Assembly: GCA_036897625.1 (NCBI GenBank)
Contig: JAYMTA010000103.1
Span: forward strand, 1 to 41,425
DNA: 41,425 bases
Direction of reading: 5' to 3'
Origin: Pelargonium cotyledonis
Taxonomy: Eukaryota; Streptophyta; Magnoliopsida; Geraniales; Geraniaceae
Shown piece after piece: positions 1-10,278 of the stretch; the stretch's first letter is position 1; every line of letters begins with the position of its first letter. Both the position numbers and the translations under genes were made by a program. The notes below the pieces were generated by a model. The model was not told the DNA's origin, ran no database searches, and was given only the letters and a program-made list of their open reading frames with translations.

Positions 1-3
1 AAT

Positions 4-696
4 ATGGGCCTGACCGGCCCTTCCTCGCGGTCCCGCCCCCGAAAATCGTCCTCCACCGACCGTTTCATCGGCGTCTCCCACGCGCCGCTCGAAAACCCTT
101 GCGCCGTCACTTCATCCGCCGGAGACGAGCTCTACGAAGACGAAGTCTTCTGGACCGGCGATTTCGCCGAATCCAGCCAACAGAACAGCAGCTCAACTGC
201 CTCCTCCACGCCTCGCCACAACTCTCTCCTCCACCACCCGAAGGTGTTCGCTCAACCAGAGAGCTTCGGCATACTCGCCGCCTTACCGGAGGGCGAGGCG
301 TCGCCTAGTGTCCGTAAAAACTCGCTGTTCTACCACAAAGGTTCTATTTCATCATCGCCGGCGTCGTCTTCGCGCTTGATTCCGGTTATCCCCAAGCCGC
401 CGCAGGAACGGATAGCTCTGCCTTCGTCGGTGATGTACCATCAGTCGGCGCCGGTGAACATTCCGGTAATGGCTAAGATGAGGAGGAGGCTACGAGATTT
501 TGATGAAGTAGTCGTGGAGGACGATGATGAAGCGGACGGTGAGATGTTGCCGCCACATGAGATTGTGACGAGGAGCTGTGCTAAGCCGCCGATGCTCTCT
601 TGCTCTGTTCTCGAAGGCGTTGGGAGAACGCTCAAAGGTAGAGATCTGCGGCAGGGGCGAAATGCGGTGTTTCGGCAAACAGGTTTTATCGATTGA
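4..696 (+). CDS. S40 / DUF584 senescence-regulator family protein (5' end possibly outside window)
   Basis: Open frame of 230 codons ending in TGA at 694-696. The C-terminus (residues 206-230, containing GRTLKGRDLR, RNAVFRQTGF) is the hallmark of the plant S40/DUF584 family. The other family blocks are also present: an acidic DELYEDEVFW segment at 41-50, FGILAALPE at 89-97 and SAPVNIPVMAKM at 148-159. Serine-rich linkers and an acidic stretch (EDDDEADGE, 172-180) join them, and there is no signal peptide or membrane segment. Known members are small nuclear proteins linked to leaf senescence and stress signalling; their biochemical activity is not established. ATG at 4-6 is the first visible in-frame Met, but the window begins three bases earlier, so the true start may lie upstream. 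No intron is visible, as is usual for the family. It is GC-rich compared with its 3' flank. Confidence 0.88.
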   Translation: MGLTGPSSRSRPRKSSSTDRFIGVSHAPLENPCAVTSSAGDELYEDEVFWTGDFAESSQQNSSSTASSTPRHNSLLHHPKVFAQPESFGILAALPEGEASPSVRKNSLFYHKGSISSSPASSSRLIPVIPKPPQERIALPSSVMYHQSAPVNIPVMAKMRRRLRDFDEVVVEDDDEADGEMLPPHEIVTRSCAKPPMLSCSVLEGVGRTLKGRDLRQGRNAVFRQTGFID

Positions 697-708
697 AGAC
701 TTGAATTT

Positions 709-2140
709 CTTTGAAGATTTTGCTATTTTCTTGTCAAGTTGATAGATCATCAAGTTTCTCTTAGGTTAATCTCCGTAGATGTTCATTTGAATGAAGTTAA
801 TTTGATAGATCATCAAGCTTCCTCTAGGCTAAATCTCAGTAGTATCATCCATTAGAGCTTATTTATTACTTGGAACCTTCAGATATATGCGAATTCAATT
901 TGTAGTTCAGCTATTTGACTCAATTCTTCAATGGAGACTGAAGCAATGTGCAATAATATAAAACCTTGTTTTGTTTTGTCTCTCTGTTTCAATTTGATTG
1001 GCTTTGAGGTTGAGTGCAAGTGTTCATAGCATTTTCTTTCTAGAAAAGTGCAGACAATGTATATTATGTTTGACAAATTGTAGTGTGCTTTCTAAGCTGT
1101 ATAGACTATAAAAATGGCTGTAATGAGTAATGACAATGATAGTGACTAGAGGGCTTCAAGCATGGACTATTTGCTTGACCTAGGTTCGTCTGACACTGTG
1201 TTAGAGTACAGTAGTTCTCTATGAACAGTGATTAAAGTTCGTGGTTTTTGTACTGGGATAGTAAATAAGTTGAGGTGAAGTAGTACACGTGGTGTGGGAC
1301 ATTTTGCATGTCTTTGGAGATTTTGCAATTTCCTTGTTAATTTGGTAGATCATCCATTTCATTTTGAAAGAAGTTAATCTCACTACGTGTTCAATTTTTT
1401 TTTTATAAGCAACGGCCTAAAGGGGTATATATACAAGAAACCAATAGTGTTCAGGATGAGACTATGTCTCTTAAACCTAGCCTAGAGTTTTTGGCACCTT
1501 ACCGCACCAAAGTGGTCTCTTACACCACCGCCACGAAGGATGTGTTGAGTGGGGATTGATTCTGAGACCTACTCCCACCACCAAGGATGTGTTCAATTGA
1601 AAGAAGTTAATTTTGTCTCTCACTCTTTTGTGTCATGGAGAAGATGTAGTAGTATTAGCCATTAGAGCTTCTTTATTATTTGAAACCCTAAGTGTTTGTA
1701 TGTGAATTCAATTTGTTGTTCAACTATTTGACTCAATTTTCAATGGGGACCAAAACAGTGTTCAATATAATAAAATCTAGTTTGGTTCAGAGAGTAGTTG
1801 GGGTCAAGTTAAAGTGCTCGCAACTTTTTTTTCTAGAAAAGTGCAGACAATATGTTAGACAAATTCTAGCATGCTTTCTAAGTTGTGTAGAAATGTGCCG
1901 TTAGTAATGTGTAAGCGACGATGATATGAGAAATGTGCATGCAATATACGTTAGACAAATCATATCTTGCTTTCAAAGTTGTATAGAAATGTGCTATAAT
2001 GCTGTATACCTAGCTGTGTCCGACACTATGTTGCTGTACAATAGTACTCTATGAACTCTGATGAAAGTTGGTTGTGTGTACTTGTATAGTAAATAAGTTG
2101 AGGTGAAGATAGTGCATGTGCAGTGGGACATTTTGCTAGT
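709..2140. repeat. Imperfect tandem duplication, about 0.6-0.8 kb per copy
   Basis: Copy 1 (about 709-1306) and copy 2 (about 1312-2140) share an ordered series of words: GATTTTGC near 717 and 1320; TAGATCATC near 743 and 1348; CATTAGAGCTT near 850 and 1660; CTATTTGACTCAATT near 911 and 1725; TCTAGAAAAGTGCAGACAAT near 1040 and 1832; TAGTAAATAAGTTGAGGTGA near 1260 and 2088; GTGGGACATTTTGC near 1293 and 2131. Copy 2 is longer because of a 202-bp insertion event at 1397-1598 and a further internal repeat around 1830-1995. Non-coding in all frames. Confidence 0.8.
1397..1588 (-). mobile_element. SINE-like retroposon with 10-bp target-site duplication
   Basis: A 192-bp insert lies between two copies of GTGTTCAATT (1387-1396 and 1589-1598). 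It begins on the + strand with a run of T, so on the - strand it ends in TTGCTTAT followed by an A tail, as expected for a retroposon. The matching position in the other half of the local tandem duplication (around 781-800) has a single target sequence and no insert, which serves as an empty site. At its 5' end on the - strand the stretch GTCTCAGAATCAATCC resembles a decayed Pol III B box. No coding capacity. A SINE is the best fit; the family is not known to me. Confidence 0.62.
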
Positions 2141-3528
2141 TGAAGAGTGTGGGGTATAAGTGGTCATGGCAACCTTATTGGCCTTTTGTAAAATAATATT
2201 ATAGTAGAAATTGCCATAGAGACCCAACCGTTGATTTGGGTTGTGGAAAGAGTGGCATGTCATTTTCAAATATATGCATTATTGAAGCTCAAGCTTTTGC
2301 AAGTAGCCCATTATTGAAGTTTCACAAGGTTACTCTCTGAACTAAAGCTGTTTTAAGATAGTTATTCGTTGCTAGAAGTGTGCATTCCGTCAGTTGGCAT
2401 ACACAGCCAATACTTCCAATTTTGGTGTTTATTGGGATCTGTTTTCATCATTTTAGAATAGTGGTAGGATGGATTTTATAGGTAACATGGGTGTATATGA
2501 ATCTCTTACTGTAGTTGAAACAGTATAATTTTACTGGAGCTTCAAGGTTTTTCATCTTCATCATTGCCCGCTTAAACAGTGTAATTGTTTTTTTGGGACT
2601 AAAAGTCTTATTAGATCATCATTTACAATTTGGCAAAAGAAAAGAAACACTGAAAAGGATTTTGTATTGACTACTAATAGTACTACGAACATGCTAATAT
2701 ATGTAGCACATTTACAGGATTATATGATAGTACTGCTTATTTTAAGAGCATTTAAAGATCCACAGCAGTGTGTACTTTGTATAAAAACACGGGGCGTTGT
2801 TAAGTAAATGAGCAATATTGATACGTTTTCTGAAGAGTTTGCCATAAACTGACCGAAAAAATGTTCTAAAATAGGTTTCAGAACTTATCATATAATATTG
2901 TTTATTTTTTAGAATTCCTCTCTATATAGGCATTTACATGTGCTTGCTGTGGTATATCTGTGATGCATAGCCTTGACTTCTTCTTTTTCTTTCTAGATTC
3001 TAAGTTGTGCTCAGTTTCCATATGAACTCTTACATGATTCAGTTTAGTTTGGCAGAAACACTTGCATAAATAATATTTGATCACAAAATATGACTTGGTA
3101 AATGTTATCGTGTAAAAACTGTGACAACTATGCGTTTGCGTTGAAAAAATTATCATATTATGCTAGTGGCTGGGTTAGTCATTTCCTCATCATCTGCGTT
3201 TTCCTTCAATCTTTAGGGTTATTATTATGCATATTCCTTATTCTTAGGGGTGACTCTATGAAAGGCTTATGGGATATTACTGTGGACATTAAGATGAATT
3301 TCAGTCCAATTTGATAGTACTATTGATTGTTAAATTACCTTTCAGAACAGTGATGCCTTGCTGCTGTTAAGACCTAGTTGTCATTATGGTGGTTGCGTAG
3401 TCAATTTTTTTTCTTGATATGAGGTTTGTTTTCTTCTTATGGTGGAGAAGATGCTCCAAATTCCCTAATTAAAACAGGTAGTAAGCACCTAATTGTTATG
3501 TAATAGTTTAATACTAACCTTATTAGAT

Positions 3529-3693
3529 AGCGTTTGGATTAGAATATTTGTTCATGAATGAAAATAGATAATGAAAAAGGGAATGGGATTCCCATTCTTC
3601 TTGTTTGGATTGGAACTTTTTGGTCATGAAATTGGCTTTGGAATGAGATTCTCATTCCCATGCTGATTATATTATTTTATTAATCCAAACGCT
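3529..3693. mobile_element. Short TIR element (MITE), AGCGTTTGGATTA ends
   Basis: A 165-bp segment has 13-bp perfect inverted ends: AGCGTTTGGATTA at 3529-3541 and its reverse complement at 3681-3693. The interior is rich in GGAATGGGATTCCCATTCC-like palindromic words and has no ORF. I could not find a clean target duplication. Related but more degraded sequence occurs at about 9996-10135 (inverted), 25293-25440 and 34300-34440, so this is a dispersed family in the genome. Confidence 0.7.
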
Positions 3694-3883
3694 GTGTTTG
3701 TTCTTCCTTGAGAAATAAATCTATAACAAGAAATCATTACTATCTATGTATCTTTTGAGGTTTAATAGTAATTGTTTAGTTGAAAGAAAAATTCTGGGAT
3801 TTGCCCAGTAATGTGTTGTTGGGCCACATGGAAGTTGCAATTTAGCATCCAGTTTTGTGCATATAAATTGATTATTACTGCAG

Positions 3884-4458
3884 ATCTATGGCTTTTGGCT
3901 GAGCAAATACCCTTGCAGATGCGTGATGCAACTGAAAAGAGGTACACATTATCTAGGGTTCGATAATAAGAAAAAGGTACGTTTCAACTTTCAAACCCAG
4001 TTCTATATCATTTCTTTCAAGCCTAACTGAGATGAGAAAATATTTTGTGGTGAGATTTGGACTTCTATTTGTTCGCTTATTTGCTTTAAGCTAACTTCAA
4101 GGCGCGTGTTTAAACCCTTTACAGAGCTGCCATTGTTGTTGGGTGTTAGGCCATATGGATCTTTCTTGTACCTAATCATCGTATTCTTCAATAGTTTATA
4201 CAATCTTTCTATTTCATATTCTATTATTGTCACTTGCCACTCCAATTATTGTACCCATCACCTAACATCACACGGTGCGATTAATGTTTGAAACATTAGC
4301 TACCTGCTGCTATCAATGATTGAATATTTGATTTGTAGATTTTTACTGCTCTTTTAATATTCGGGTATTGATTTCCGTAGCTGTTGAACTAGTTGTTTTA
4401 GGATATATACAAAAGAAAAGTGCAGAAGCTGGAACACCAGGAGATACTGGAAAAGTAA
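3884..4458 (+). other. Two exon-like fragments, function unknown
   Basis: After a CAG acceptor-like site at 3881-3883, the stretch 3884-3941 reads open as LWLLAEQIPLQMRDATEK and ends at a GT-AC donor-like site near 3942. A second stretch begins after TTTTAG at 4402 and, joined in phase, continues IYKRKVQKLEHQEILEK to a TAA at 4456-4458. The joined piece is charged and looks like helix-forming protein. I do not recognise it, see no start codon or further exons, and cannot exclude chance. It may be the tail of a decayed gene or part of a non-coding transcript. Confidence 0.2.
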
Positions 4459-4680
4459 CTGCACATAAACTTGCACTAGACAGGAGTGGAACATCATCAT
4501 CAAAAGGGTAAAAGGTAATTAATTGAACTGTCCGTGAGTATCTGTACAGGTTTTACTCTATTAATTGTAACATTTATCTACATGTTGGATATGCTATGGA
4601 ATTGAAAGTGGAGATAGATGCACAGTGAAGTGCATATTTTTGTGATGTCTGTTAATATGTACTTTTTGTCCTTAGAAGTA

Positions 4681-5100
4681 GGGTTGTTCACTTCACAAAT
4701 TACAACTGGGCCCGGATTGGACCTAATAGTTATGGTCTGGTTCTGATGCAAATTTTGTCTGGACCGATTTTTTTATTCGACTTTTTTTTTTTTCTCTCAG
4801 ATATTTTATAAAACTTTGTTTTTACTAGAGTTCATATCCAAGTTCTCTTCATTATTTTCATTCCGGTCTGGTATTCAGATTGCAATTTGTTATATTTCAG
4901 TCTGGTTTGCAATTTTTTTTTTCTGTCTGTTACTTTTTTGCAAAAACTATGTCCTTGATTCATTCTTTTAAATTCAGTCCTGGCAGTCAAGTGTGCCAAT
5001 CGCCAATCCGGTCATTTCCGGTCCAGTTCAGGACCCTAACTATGGCCGGTCTGGATATTCCTACATTTTGTTTCGGTCTGGTTTTGGACCGTTGAAACAT
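4681..5100. repeat. Degenerate repeat rich in GGTCTGG / GGACC words
   Basis: Repeated alternation of GGTCTGGT, GGACC, CCGGTC and CAGTCTGG in both senses, bounded by GGGTTGTTCACTTCAC on the left and AACATAGTGAATAG on the right, which are roughly complementary. This is the usual look of a non-autonomous plant hAT-type element. No protein coding. The boundaries are approximate. Confidence 0.4.
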
Positions 5101-5347
5101 AGTGAATAGTAGGTCCCACATTGCCATGGACTAGAAGTTTAAAACTAGCCCTTTATTAGCAATACCTGTGAAATTTCAAACTGATGGCAAATAAGACTTA
5201 TCCAGCAGTATATCTATGGTCATGTAGAGCCATAGACAATGGAAAAAAAGAAAGTAAATGAGAGATTCATTAAAAATAACTCCAATCCCAACCACTAATG
5301 ACAGGTTTTGGCTGATCATTTAATAGCCGATTCTCTAATAGCTCCCA

Positions 5348-5356
5348 TATTTATAA
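5348..5356 (+). promoter_or_regulatory. TATA box of the Ole e 1-like gene
   Basis: TATTTATAA lies 99 bp before the chosen ATG. A start of transcription about 25-35 bp downstream would fall near 5380, which places the upstream in-frame ATG at 5371 outside the mRNA and favours ATG 5455. Confidence 0.5.
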
Positions 5357-5387
5357 GCTGCTAGTTCCACATGTTTCTCCTCACTCT

Positions 5388-5453
5388 CATTCGCATATTC
5401 GCTCGATCACTGCTTGCTTCCATTCGCATATTCACTCGATCACTGCTTGCTTC
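5388..5453 (+). repeat. 33-bp tandem duplication in the leader
   Basis: Two copies (5388-5420 and 5421-5453) begin CATTCGCATATTC and end CTGCTTGCTTC; they differ at one base (GCTCG versus ACTCG). The start ATG of the Ole e 1-like gene follows two bases later. Since 33 is a multiple of three, the reading frame from 5371 remains open through both copies. Confidence 0.9.
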
Positions 5454-5454
5454 C

Positions 5455-6508
5455 ATGGCGCTTTTTAAATTTTTTGTCTTCGTTGTGTTCGGTCTTGCAG
5501 GAATTGGCCTCTCAGCATGCCAGCAAGTTGTGAAGGGCAAGGTCTCTTGCCTCGATTGCCCTCAGTACTATGACCTGTCAGGTTCGGTTCAGTTTTAACT
5601 CTCATCTTCCGTAACATACATATATGTTCATGTGGAAATTGTATGTGTGATTAAACGGAACCTTTTCTTTTCTCACGACAAATAACTATGCTGAACTTTC
5701 ACAGAACCATTTTGTTTGTCACTAACACAATACTATGTTAGTTTGATCATGTGCGAGTCGCATATTATGGCTGTAACTTTCATTGTGTTCGTAACATACA
5801 TATATGGTCATGAGAAAATTTCATATACCTCACCTGAACTGTCTCTTTTGCCTGTTGCCTAGAACTCTTTTTTTTTTTTCTTCGTAACGATCGTGGCTTT
5901 CACTAGACCAATATTATGTTAGTTTGATCACAGGCGTGTCAGGATTGCATAACCAGGCTTTCACTCGCGCATGATCTAACTAACGTAATCTTCTATGTGC
6001 AAACGAAACATAGTATCTGAAATTGCTAGCTAGCATGGAAATTGTAACTGATTTGAGTAATTTTATCGTCTTTGCTTGTGTTCTAGGCATCAAAATTCTC
6101 GTCAAGTGTGACAAAGTGAAGAAACTAACTCTAGCAACCACAGAAGAAGATGGTATCTTCCAAGTCGATCTCCCCTCAGACGCAAACCCTAATTCTCAAA
6201 CTTCTCCAAAGAAATGCGATGCAAAGCTTTTCGGAGGTCCAAACCAGATATACGCCACAAACACGAACATGATGTCTAGTGTAGTCAAGGCCACAGACTC
6301 CGACTCCTACACCATCTCCACCCCTCTCGCCTTCTCCACCACATGCTCTGCAAACGGGAAAGACGCAAAGTGCGAGAACAAGAGCAAGAACACGAACACA
6401 GACATGTTTGATTCGTCCGAGGTTCTTGGTCTTCCCGTGCCACCAGAGTGGGGCTTGGCACCAGCAAGCTTCTACATTCCTTTTATTCCCATAATTGGTA
6501 TACCATAA
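5455..6508 (+). CDS. Pollen Ole e 1 allergen/extensin-family secreted protein
   Basis: Exons 5455-5581 and 6087-6508 join in phase 1 (YDLS|G|IKILVKC) and give 182 residues. Residues 1 to about 22 (MALFKFFVFVVFGLAG...) are a signal peptide, so the product is secreted, probably to the cell wall. The mature part has the Ole e 1-like cysteine arrangement: Cys in VSCLDCPQYY, ILVKCDKVKK, PKKCDAKLFGGP, STTCSANG and AKCENK. The C-terminus is proline-rich and hydrophobic (PVPPEWG and a final IPIIGIP), as in the short proline-rich-tail branch of this family. The start is ATG 5455 because the hydrophobic signal begins there and the TATA box is close. The intron has GT at 5582 and TTCTAG ending at 6086. 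The molecular role is unproven; relatives are wall-associated in pollen, roots and seed. Confidence 0.88.
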
Positions 6509-8560
6509 GTAGAAGAAGAAGATGATGATGATGATGATTGTGGGTCATTGTGTTTCAATACACATATAGATATTGGCCTCTGTTATGTTTAGAATTAATG
6601 TGTTTCTTATGTGTTGTGTGTAAGACTTGTGAGACTAAGATTGGAACTTGGAAGCATTAGGATGCTATTTCTGATTGTCCATTATATCAGGGTGTATGTA
6701 TTATATATATATATTAATCTATAGTTTTACTTTTGCCTGTTGTGAAATTCGAGTTTCTTCCTTCATATAATACTAGTTGGTGACCTTTGCATTGCACGGT
6801 ATATGAATTTAGGTTAATGTAAAATATATGTATATATAAATAACAAACATATTTAGTATGTAGAAATATATATAAATTATTGAAAATTTATCTCATTATC
6901 CAAAATACATTCCTTCTCATTCTTCAAGTGTTCTTGCACAAACATCTTAAATTTTTGGAGTGAAAACACTCTTTACTTTTTTTTAATAGAACTTATCGTT
7001 GCAAAAGATATAAAAATACATCGGTTAATTGTGAAACAAATATATAATAATCGATAACATGATTTCTCTATAAATTTCACTCATATATATATATATTGGA
7101 GAAGAGCAACTCACCAGATTATTTTTTAGTGATGTATCATAAGTCGTAACATTATTGGTGGTATAACATATATAAAACGATGACAAAATTTAAAAACACG
7201 GAGTCTTCTACTCCAACTAGGGTCCGAGACTCGAGCAAAAATGTGTGTCTAAAATACTCATCTTAAAGCAATTGAACAAGTCTTGGAAGGAATGAGTCAA
7301 GAAAACATTTGAAGTGTGTGTGTCTAAAGGTAAGAGACAAAAATGTATAGTCAATTTGGAGTCAATAGAGACCCACAACACAATATGTCCATTTACCAAA
7401 CAACTTTTATAAGCTAATTATTCTCTATCACATATAAAAGTTTATTCCAAATATATATATATAGAAGAAAATACAATTAAAATTATAAATTATCAGACAT
7501 AATCAATTTGGGCGTGGGCTAATTTGTGTCAAAATGATCATTCAAGTACTAAAAACCGAGTAAAATAGTTAGCGACATTGACACCATTTTGCTAGTAGTT
7601 TTCTATCACTACCACCAAGACTAGGTCTTGAATGTTGATTGATGATGACATGTGTTCATAGATTCTAGCTCCTTCCAATTATAATCTTAGAGTTAGACTT
7701 CAAAAGTGAGAAATTTAGATTAGTGATTATTTTGTAATCAATAACCGTTTTTTTTTTAATTTGTTTTCATTGACATTCATATGTCTCATAATATGGATAT
7801 GGGTTAGGTTAGAACTGGCAAATCGTGTTAATTATGTGGCACAAGGTTGAACACAAATACAACACGTTTAATAATCATGCTGAATGGATGAATACGAACA
7901 CGACACATCTAACACAGTAATAATGACTGTGTTGACACGAACCACGACCCAACACATTCGACATGATGTAACTAATATGTGACATGACACAAACCAACGC
8001 ATCTAACACATTATTAGGATTGATGTACAATTATAGCCTTAAGTGTGAGTGTTAGGCACATCGTGCGTGCGGAAGTCCAACATAAACACGACGCGATTAC
8101 TAAAAATGTGTTGGGTTATCGAATAGAACACTGACGCAATTACAAAATGTGTGAGTACGAACACACTAATTCTACGCTGATGACACGTTACGACACGAAT
8201 TGTCGGGCTCTAAGTTAGAGTTTATTCTTCCAACTTATTCATGACAAAGATCAATTAGAGCTGACAATTAGGATTGTTTTTGGGACCCAAAACCAAATAG
8301 TAACAATCCAGCAATGTGGCAATTTTGATCCATGGATCACTACAACAGTGAAGAGATCACGCGTGGACTTGTTCCACAGAGTATCTTTAAAAATGAAACT
8401 AAGTCTTCCTCTATCCAAACTAAAGGACAAGAAACACTAGTTCCCCACTTAACCGTGTGGAAGTTTACACTTCGTCACGTAATTAGCACCCAATTTTATT
8501 TTCTTGGAAAATTCCCTCTCCCTGCGGGACAGAATATATTATATAGAAACACCAGTAACT
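6509..8560. other. AT-rich intergenic region between the Ole e 1-like and NAC genes
   Basis: It contains the 3'UTR of the Ole e 1-like gene, short AT microsatellites (around 6693-6712 and 7083-7096), a hAT-like element at 7809-8215 and a partial end of another at about 8253-8270 (TTAGAGCTGACAATTAGG). A 78-codon open frame at 8332-8568 shows no similarity and lies in the NAC promoter. No RNA gene was seen. Confidence 0.6.
7809..8215. mobile_element. hAT-like non-autonomous element rich in AACACGA words
   Basis: The left end GTTAGAACTGGCAAATCGTG and the reverse complement of the right end (CTTAGAGCCCGACAATTCGTG region, 8195-8215) match at most positions, giving imperfect terminal inverted repeats of about 20 bp. 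The inside is made of AACACGA, CGACAC and GTGTTGG words repeated in both senses. This is a common plant non-autonomous family whose ends read TAGAG(C/G)TG(G/A)CAAT. No ORF. The target duplication is unclear. Confidence 0.6.
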
Positions 8561-8561
8561 A

Positions 8562-8569
8562 TATATAAA
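8562..8569 (+). promoter_or_regulatory. TATA box of the NAC gene
   Basis: TATATAAA, 67 bp upstream of the second codon region and 74 bp before ATG 8636, a normal plant spacing that allows a short leader. Confidence 0.5.
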
Positions 8570-8635
8570 CTCGATTTATGCATGCAAAGTGAAGCAGATG
8601 ATACAGACAATTCAGCAACGTAAGAAGCGAAAAGC

Positions 8636-9855
8636 ATGACAACAAATGAAGACGTACCAGGTTTTCGCTTCTATCCAACGGAGGAAGAGCTCGTATCCTT
8701 CTATCTGCACAGCAAGCTAGAAGGAAAGAGAGCAGAGCAGCTGGACCGTGTTGTTCCTGTCATCGACATTTACAGCATGGAACCATGCCACCTTCCTCGT
8801 ACACATCTACATTCTTAATTATATATATATAGCGCAATGTTTAAATTTCAACAAGAATTTTACTTACGTTTTGTGATTTGTTGCAGAGCATTCGGGAGAG
8901 CTTTGTCGCGGAGACACAGAGCAGTGGTTTTTCTTTACTGCGAGACACGAGAGAGAGGCCAACGGAGGAAGGCATAACAGAACAACGGGTTCTGGTTATT
9001 GGAAGGCCACGGGATCTCCGGGTTATGTTTACTCGTCGGACAGTAGAGTGATTGGAGTGAAGAAAACCATGGTTTTCTACATAGGACGAGCTCCCACTGG
9101 CAGAAAAACCAAATGGAAGATGAATGAGTACAGGGCCATTGAAGTAACCAATAATTCATCAAATAATGCTGTTCCAAAGGTCTCTGATCTATATGCTTGT
9201 GTGTGTGTGTGTGTGTGTGATTTAACGTTGTATTTCTCAAATTATAAACTGCACATAGAGCTGACAATTCGTGCATGTGTGCCATGTTGAAAGTTGAACG
9301 TGTGATAGTAAGGGTTTGGGCGATTAATTTACTGCTCTAATCCCCAAGTGTATGTGTTGTGCGTATCTCAACACAACACAATAAATTAATCATGCATGCA
9401 CGATTATAAAACGTGTTGGGTACGCCAACACGAATATGGCACAAATACAAAATCGGTGAGACCAAACACGCATATTTCATGTTGAGACCTAAATTGTGAC
9501 TTCTACTTATGCAAATATATTCCTTGGAGGATGTCTATTAACACTCTCTACCATCTCTTCTATGCAGTTGAGGCATGAATTCAGTTTGTGCCGAGTTTAT
9601 GTGGTATCAGGAAGCTCTCGAGCATTTGATCGACGCCCACCAGAAGAAGCAACGAGAGGAGAGACACGTGGTGATGGAGCTTCAACCTCTTCCCTGAATA
9701 CCACAGCAAAGGTGGAGAAAACAAGTTCACCTGAAAGCTCGTACTCAGGAGGAGACCAAGTCAATACCATAGAAACTGCCGGGAATTCTGATTGGGAAAT
9801 GGCTATTGATCAACAAAGACCTATATGGGAATGGGAGCAACTAAACTGGTATTAG
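8636..9855 (+). CDS. NAC-domain transcription factor, NAC090/NAC061-like
   Basis: Exons 8636-8798, 8887-9179 and 9568-9855 give 247 residues. The NAC domain fills about residues 8-165. Subdomain A is [20 protein letters not shown] (8-27), C is [18 protein letters not shown] is [15 protein letters not shown] followed by [20 protein letters not shown], and E is EFSLCRVYV. Introns sit at the two positions usual for NAC genes. The short C-terminus ends in WEWEQLNWY, close to the NAC090 ending, and is a likely activation or repression tail. NAC proteins bind CACG-core promoter sites as dimers in the nucleus; NAC090 relatives act in salicylate, defence and senescence control, which is family knowledge rather than something shown here. 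Intron 2 carries a GT microsatellite immediately after the donor and an hAT-like fragment. Confidence 0.93.
9197..9218 (+). repeat. (GT)n microsatellite in NAC intron 2
   Basis: About eleven GT units starting 17 bp inside the intron, close to the donor at 9180. Confidence 0.9.
9256..9490. mobile_element. hAT-like element fragment in NAC intron 2
   Basis: It begins TAGAGCTGACAATTCGTG, the same terminal sequence as the element at 7809-8215, and contains ACACGAATATGGCAC and AACGTGTTGGG words. It ends near GTTGAGACCTAAATTGTG at about 9480-9498. It lies entirely within the intron and leaves the splice sites intact. Confidence 0.5.
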
Positions 9856-10276
9856 TGAACTGAAGCCATGGTCAACAACAATCTCTTAAATTTGAGGAAG
9901 CAGAACTTAAAGCAATCGAAATGCAGAAACATGTAAACTATATAATATCATTACATAATCTCACAACCTTCTTGCCCACTTGAAATTCAAAAACTTAGGT
10001 AGCTTTTGGATGAAAAATTTGAGTTCCAAAGCCATTCTCATGACCAAAAAATTATAATCCAAACATGAACAATACAACTCTCGTTCACATTTCCATCCTT
10101 GAACTAAAATGCTAATCCAAATTTATCAAATGCTCATCAAATTTCAATCAAACCTTTATGAAAACTTCACAGAAGTACCAGTAATATGTAATCACCACGA
10201 ATTCATTGGAATTACAGAACAAAAAAATTCCTGATAATCAATTTACATAGCAAACACAAATAAATAAATAACACGT
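9856..10276. other. NAC 3' flank with an inverted GCGTTTGGATT-family fragment
   Basis: After the NAC stop codon the sequence is non-coding. Positions about 9996-10135 (with ATGACCAAAAAATTATAATCC and GCTAATCCAAATT) resemble the reverse complement of the TIR element at 3529-3693 but lack clean ends. The left side carries GGTAGCTTTTGGATG. Confidence 0.5.
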
Positions 10277-10278
10277 AC

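Larger units (their letters stand above)
697..5345. other. 4.6-kb gene-poor stretch downstream of the S40 gene
   Basis: I see no convincing protein gene here. It holds a large imperfect tandem duplication (about 709-2140), a SINE-like insertion, a TIR element (3529-3693), unrecognised exon-like fragments (3884-4458) and a region of repeated TCTGGT/GGACC words (about 4681-5100). All open frames are short and lack family similarity. The first few hundred bases presumably contain the 3'UTR of the S40 gene. Confidence 0.6.

Noticed and set aside
5371..5454. Start of the Ole e 1-like protein at ATG 5371
   Set aside because: It lies only about 15 bp after the TATA box, so probably upstream of the mRNA start, and would put charged duplicated sequence before the signal peptide.
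8332..8568. 78-codon + strand frame upstream of the NAC gene
   Set aside because: It ends over the TATA region of the NAC gene and shows no recognisable protein features.
8935..9285. 116-codon - strand frame over NAC exon 2 with a His-Thr repeat
   Set aside because: The repeat is the GT microsatellite read in reverse and the rest is antisense to the NAC domain.
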